Origin: Henriciella mobilis | Lineage (GTDB): Bacteria; Pseudomonadota; Alphaproteobacteria; Caulobacterales; Hyphomonadaceae | DNA: 64,000 bases | Direction of reading: 5' to 3' | Assembly (NCBI RefSeq): GCF_003576315.1 | Contig: NZ_QWFZ01000017.1 | Location: 186,001-250,000, forward strand | Shown: in pieces, positions 60,943 through 64,000 of the stretch | How positions within the stretch are numbered: the first letter of the stretch is position 1 | How the letters are laid out: every line of letters starts with the position of its first letter | Made by a program: the position numbers and the translations under genes | The notes under the pieces: model-generated | What the model saw: the letters and a program-made list of their open reading frames with translations, nothing else | Told to the model about the DNA's origin: nothing | The model's database searches: none

Positions 60943-61470
60943 ATGGCACTTTTCGAGCTCGATGGCGTAAAACCGGTCACGCCCGAAAGCGGCAACTTCT
61001 GGGTGGCCGACAATGCGACCGTCCTCGGCCGGGTGATTCTCAAGGAAAATGCGAGCGTCTGGTTCAATTGCGTCCTGCGCGGGGACAATGACCCTATCGA
61101 GATTGGCGAGAATTCCAACATTCAGGACAGCTGCGTGCTGCACACCGACCACGGCGTCCCGCTGACGATCGGCAAGGATGTCACGGTCGGCCACATGGTC
61201 ATGCTGCATGGCTGCACGATCGCGGACGAAACGCTGATCGGGATCGGCTCGACCATCCTCAACGGGGCCAGGATTGGCCGCAACTGCATCATCGGGGCAC
61301 ATTCCCTGATCCCCGAAGGCAAGGAGATACCGGACAATTCCCTGGTCATGGGCGCGCCGGGCAAGGTCGTGAAGCAGCTGACGCCCGAACAGGTCGCGCT
61401 GATCAAGGCCTCTGCGCAGGGCTATGTCGCCAACTGGAAACGGTTCAAAGCGGGGCTGAAGCCGCTCTAG
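60943..61470 (+). CDS. Gamma-class carbonic anhydrase-like protein
   Basis: 175-aa left-handed beta-helix protein. The metal-ligand histidines are H67 (VLHTDHG), H84 (TVGHMVM) and H89 (LHGCTI). The rest follows the family closely ([52 protein letters not shown]). Such proteins (YrdA/CaiE/Cam-like) may hydrate CO2 or act as structural or acyl-transfer proteins. A strong CtrA box lies 50 bp upstream, suggesting cell-cycle control. Confidence 0.95.
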   Translation: MALFELDGVKPVTPESGNFWVADNATVLGRVILKENASVWFNCVLRGDNDPIEIGENSNIQDSCVLHTDHGVPLTIGKDVTVGHMVMLHGCTIADETLIGIGSTILNGARIGRNCIIGAHSLIPEGKEIPDNSLVMGAPGKVVKQLTPEQVALIKASAQGYVANWKRFKAGLKPL

Positions 61471-61473
61471 CGT

Positions 61474-62022
61474 TCAGTCGTTGCTGGCGACGAGTTTCAC
61501 GCGCGGTTCGGGTTCACGGACATCCGGCGGGAAGATCGCGGTCACGCGGTGGCGCCAGACGGGCCGGCCTTTCAGCCGATGGTCGCCGCCAAGGGTCTGA
61601 TAGAGTCCAAGCACGCGCGGGCCGCCATCCATTTGGGCAGGCTGGGCAAGCGGGGCGAGGATCAGTTCGACGTCGATCCGCTCACCGGTGAGGTTCTCGG
61701 CGCAGGCGCGGACGATGGCCGGCTGACGTTCCAGCACGGCGGACTTCAGCACGAGGCCCAGCATGTCCCGGTCGGGGCCGGTCCAGAATCCCAGGAAATT
61801 ATAGTCGGCCAGCTGACGGCCGAGCGAAGTTTCGATCTGCGCGCCGGCGGTACGGAATGCCCAGTCACTTTCGCCTGCGTCCTGGATAACGAACAGGCGG
61901 GAAATGAGATCGGGATGGTCGCGGGTTTGCGGCCCGTCGATGCCATCGGTGGAATCTGTATGCATGCGCTGCCAGGCTGACAGGAGAGTCAGGCTGTTGG
62001 GATGAAGGGTCGTGTCCAGCAT
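61474..62022 (-). CDS. PAS_5-domain protein
   Basis: 182-aa protein of the PAS_5 family, related to MopJ-type proteins in Caulobacter. Features: LLSAWQRMH at the start, DHPDLISRLFVIQDAGESDWAFRTAGAQIETSLGRQLADYNFLGFWTGPDR, and the strand RVLGLYQTLG. The family is a single PAS fold with no output domain, acting as a diffusible signal or protein-binding unit. It converges on the carbonic anhydrase gene with a 3-bp gap. Confidence 0.88.
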   Translation of the reverse strand: MLDTTLHPNSLTLLSAWQRMHTDSTDGIDGPQTRDHPDLISRLFVIQDAGESDWAFRTAGAQIETSLGRQLADYNFLGFWTGPDRDMLGLVLKSAVLERQPAIVRACAENLTGERIDVELILAPLAQPAQMDGGPRVLGLYQTLGGDHRLKGRPVWRHRVTAIFPPDVREPEPRVKLVASND

Positions 62023-62226
62023 TTAGCGGTGCTCTTGCTCTTTATATTCATCACGTTGGTTGGCACGGCCTCCCAGCCGCAGCGATCCCCACGTCGCAAT
62101 ACCCGGGCCAGCTGCATTCCCTTTGCAGGCGATGGCGTGTCGCGCGGCTGTTTCATTTTTCCCGGCTCGGGGGAGAAACGGCACGGAAGATGCATCCTGT
62201 CAGGGGAATTGCCACGGAGATCTGGT

Positions 62227-63183
62227 ATGCGCGTCTCAACTCGGAACATTCTTGCGGCTGCTGCAGGCCTGACAACGGTCATTGCGCTTGGAAGCGCTGC
62301 ATTCGCCGGTGGTGGAAGCGGCTGCAACACCTGTGCAGCGCCGCCGCCACCGCCGAGTTACACACCCCGGGACAACGCGCCATGCTGCACGGCGGGCCGC
62401 CAGCACGGTGTGCATGTGCCAGGCGTGAACATTGGCGGGCCGAATATCTCGATCACAGGGTCGAATGTGAATGTGGGTGGTGGACGCCTGCACATCTCCG
62501 GCGAGACCTATCTGAATGTTAATGCAGGCGCATCCGCCTCCAGCGAGGTCTATGCCTATGCTGGCGGCGGTGGTGGCTTCTCCGGGCCGGCGCCGGTTGC
62601 GACGTCCGCGATCGATGGGCTGAACGTCGTCGGTAGCGGCGAGACCTACACCGAAACCGTGACCGAGCAGGTGCCGACGCTTGAGGAATACTGCGTCGAC
62701 GAGATCAGCTATCGCGAAGTGCGCATGGCCGTTCAGGCGGTCTGCCTGGACGATACGGGCGCGCCCCATCCGGCTTCCCAGGTCGAATCCGGCCAGTCTG
62801 TACCCGGTGATTATCGCGGCGAGATCTATCGCTGCATGGCCGGCACGCGCATGCAGGTCACGCTTGGGTCTGTCGAGAATGGCGAGGCCAATTTCGACCA
62901 CGGACAGACCATGGCCTGCGCAAAAGGCGAGGCGCTTGTCCAGACGGCGGGCGGCGAACTGGCCTGCAAGCCGCAGATCCCGCAACGCAACTGTAATGAA
63001 CGATCGCTGCTGCGCCGCTATGGTCCCGGCATCAAGGTCGTGCAGACCCGCCGCGCCGAGAAACAGTGTGTTCCGCAGCAGCGCACCGTCATGAAGACGG
63101 TTTCACGCGAAGTTGAGCGGGTCCGCGAGTCGGCGCCCAAGCCGATGGTCTTCGACGGCGGCGTTGGCCAGGGCGTTTACTGA
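62227..63183 (+). CDS. Cysteine-rich secreted protein, hypothetical
   Basis: 318-aa exported protein with a signal peptide (MRVSTRNILAAAAGLTTVIALGSAAFAG). It then has a Cys/Pro segment (GCNTCAAPPPPP, CCTAGRQHG) and a glycine/asparagine-rich repetitive part (GVNIGGPNISITGSNVNVGGGRLHISGETYLNVNAGASA). The C-terminal part has further cysteines (EEYCVDE, QAVCLDD, YRCMAG, ACAKGE, ACKPQ, RNCNE). I do not know the family. It looks like a disulfide-rich surface protein. GGAG is 7 nt before the ATG, and a strong terminator follows. Confidence 0.8.
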   Translation: MRVSTRNILAAAAGLTTVIALGSAAFAGGGSGCNTCAAPPPPPSYTPRDNAPCCTAGRQHGVHVPGVNIGGPNISITGSNVNVGGGRLHISGETYLNVNAGASASSEVYAYAGGGGGFSGPAPVATSAIDGLNVVGSGETYTETVTEQVPTLEEYCVDEISYREVRMAVQAVCLDDTGAPHPASQVESGQSVPGDYRGEIYRCMAGTRMQVTLGSVENGEANFDHGQTMACAKGEALVQTAGGELACKPQIPQRNCNERSLLRRYGPGIKVVQTRRAEKQCVPQQRTVMKTVSREVERVRESAPKPMVFDGGVGQGVY

Positions 63184-63218
63184 TCGAAGAACACTTCAAC
63201 ATCACGTGAAACTGCAAT

Positions 63219-63246
63219 GCCCCGCTTTCTAGCGGGGCTTTTTTTT
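63219..63246 (+). terminator. Intrinsic terminator after the Cys-rich gene
   Basis: GCCCCGCT (63219-63226) pairs perfectly with AGCGGGGC (63231-63238) over a TTCT loop and is followed by eight Ts. Confidence 0.9.
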
Positions 63247-63335
63247 GGTCCTGTTCCGGAGCGAGGTACAGCTGATTCGCTGTGTCGCAGCCTTGGTGCC
63301 TTGCAACCATGCATGGCTTCGTGACAACTTTGATA

Positions 63336-63352
63336 GAGCCTGTCCCAGGCTC
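63336..63352. promoter_or_regulatory. Inverted repeat before the second TonB-dependent receptor
   Basis: GAGCCTG (63336-63342), TCC, CAGGCTC (63346-63352) is a perfect 7-bp-arm repeat. A CATAAT -10-like hexamer follows at 63357-63362. The position, 37 bp before the receptor start codon and beside its likely promoter, suits an operator. A CCATGCATGG palindrome lies at 63307-63316. Confidence 0.4.
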
Positions 63353-63388
63353 AAACCATAATAAAACAAACAGATCAGGAGACGTGAG

Positions 63389-64000
63389 ATGAAGTTGGCT
63401 CCCAGAACTTCGAATTCGACATATTCTTTCAAGACCGCACTTTGCCTCGGTGTCGGGCTTGGGGTTGTGATGGCCGCCGCGCCTGTCGCTGCCGCCCAGA
63501 CGGCCGATGCTGCCGAGGCCTCGGCGCAGGAAGAGCAAGGCCAGGACGCCCAGCGCCGGCTGAACGCTGTGGTTGTCGAGGCAACGCGCCGCGAAGGGGT
63601 GACCGTCCAGGACGTGCCGGTATCGGTCACCGCATTTGACGCTGCCTTGCTGGACGATACCGGCGTTGCCCGGCTCAACGATCTTGAGCAGATCGCGCCG
63701 TCCATCCAGGTGTCGCAGACCGAGTCGGCGGCATCCGGGACGAGTATCTCCATCCGCGGTATCGGTACCGGTGCGAACAATCCGGGCTTCGAGCCGGCCG
63801 TTGGTGTCGTGATTGACGGCGTTTACCGCACGCGCACGGGTATTGCGCTTTCGGAGCTGCCTGAACTGGCCGGCATCGAAGTCCTGCGCGGGCCGCAAGG
63901 CACGCTGTTCGGGCGCAACACGTCTGCCGGTGTCGTCTCGATCAATACCGCCAAGCCGCAATGGGATCCGGAAGCAAGCCTGACGGCAGGTGTCGGCAAT
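63389..64000 (+). CDS. TonB-dependent receptor, N-terminal part
   Basis: The gene runs off the end of the window; 204 residues are visible. The frame from the ATG at 63389 begins with a long signal peptide (about residues 1-36, hydrophobic CLGVGLGVVMAAAPVAAA). A linker rich in Ala, Glu and Gln and a TonB-box-like VVVEATRRE follow. The plug domain comes next: VQDVPVSVTAFD, ISIRGIGTGANNPGFEPAVGVVIDGVYRTRTG, and LRGPQGTLFGRNTSAGVVSINTAKP. This is the pattern of large receptors for glycan or aromatic ligands. AGGAGA precedes the ATG. Confidence 0.92.
   Translation, partial: MKLAPRTSNSTYSFKTALCLGVGLGVVMAAAPVAAAQTADAAEASAQEEQGQDAQRRLNAVVVEATRREGVTVQDVPVSVTAFDAALLDDTGVARLNDLEQIAPSIQVSQTESAASGTSISIRGIGTGANNPGFEPAVGVVIDGVYRTRTGIALSELPELAGIEVLRGPQGTLFGRNTSAGVVSINTAKPQWDPEASLTAGVGN

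Overview
The window is a GC-rich alphaproteobacterial chromosome segment, with no rRNA, tRNA, CRISPR, phage or insertion sequence that I can see. It looks like a dimorphic, cell-cycle-controlled lineage close to Hyphomonadaceae/Caulobacterales. It carries a CtrA master regulator ending in Ala-Ala, a SciP/DUF1153 protein, GANTC sites upstream of ctrA, a perfect TTAA-N7-TTAAC CtrA box, and a Caulobacter-style order of motor genes (fliF-like, fliG, flbE/fliH-like, fliN). The family assignment is inference from these genes, not from a database search.

Layout. 0-9 kb: end of a methyltransferase, a TonB-dependent receptor, an SDR enzyme, rdgB-hemW, a DUF2975/XRE pair, a DODA-type dioxygenase, a group III truncated haemoglobin and rph. 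9-16 kb: a GPH-type transporter, the chaperone genes hrcA-grpE and dnaK, with an OmpA-family gene and a DUF2061 gene between them. 16-23 kb: an MscS channel, ctrA, a flagellar rotor/placement operon and sciP. 23-33 kb: mnmA, a LuxR solo, a HAD hydrolase, a cyanide-insensitive-type bd oxidase operon with a 52-aa accessory subunit, a DUF1508 protein, Nudix and desaturase genes and a cupin. 33-46 kb: a six-gene minus-strand operon (YceI, YceI lipoprotein, cytochrome b561-YceI fusion, Sua5/TsaC, PaiB-like, FAD oxidase), an acyl-CoA dehydrogenase, an MFS transporter, a large secreted unknown and a nitroreductase. 46-52 kb: a TetR-RND efflux operon and a TadG-like protein. 53-64 kb: a GMC oxidoreductase, PilZ, cysE-DUF3126, a glycine-betaine-type ABC transporter with fused permease and binding protein, PhoH, gamma carbonic anhydrase, a PAS_5 protein, a Cys-rich secreted protein and the start of a second TonB-dependent receptor.

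The most unusual material is the motor block at 18.5-22.9 kb. Its FliF-like protein is about 228 residues with no room upstream for the missing half. Its FlhF-like protein has lost the P-loop lysine and the DTAG motif while keeping TKLD. The block lies between ctrA and sciP and has a near-CtrA box in front of it. A second focus is the 200-bp gap between phoH and the carbonic anhydrase gene. It holds a CtrA box, a GANTC site and, on the minus strand, a multi-hairpin segment ending in a clear intrinsic terminator 24 nt before the phoH start codon. That is either an attenuated leader or a small RNA. A hairpin overlapping the Shine-Dalgarno of the OmpA-family gene is a third RNA-level candidate.
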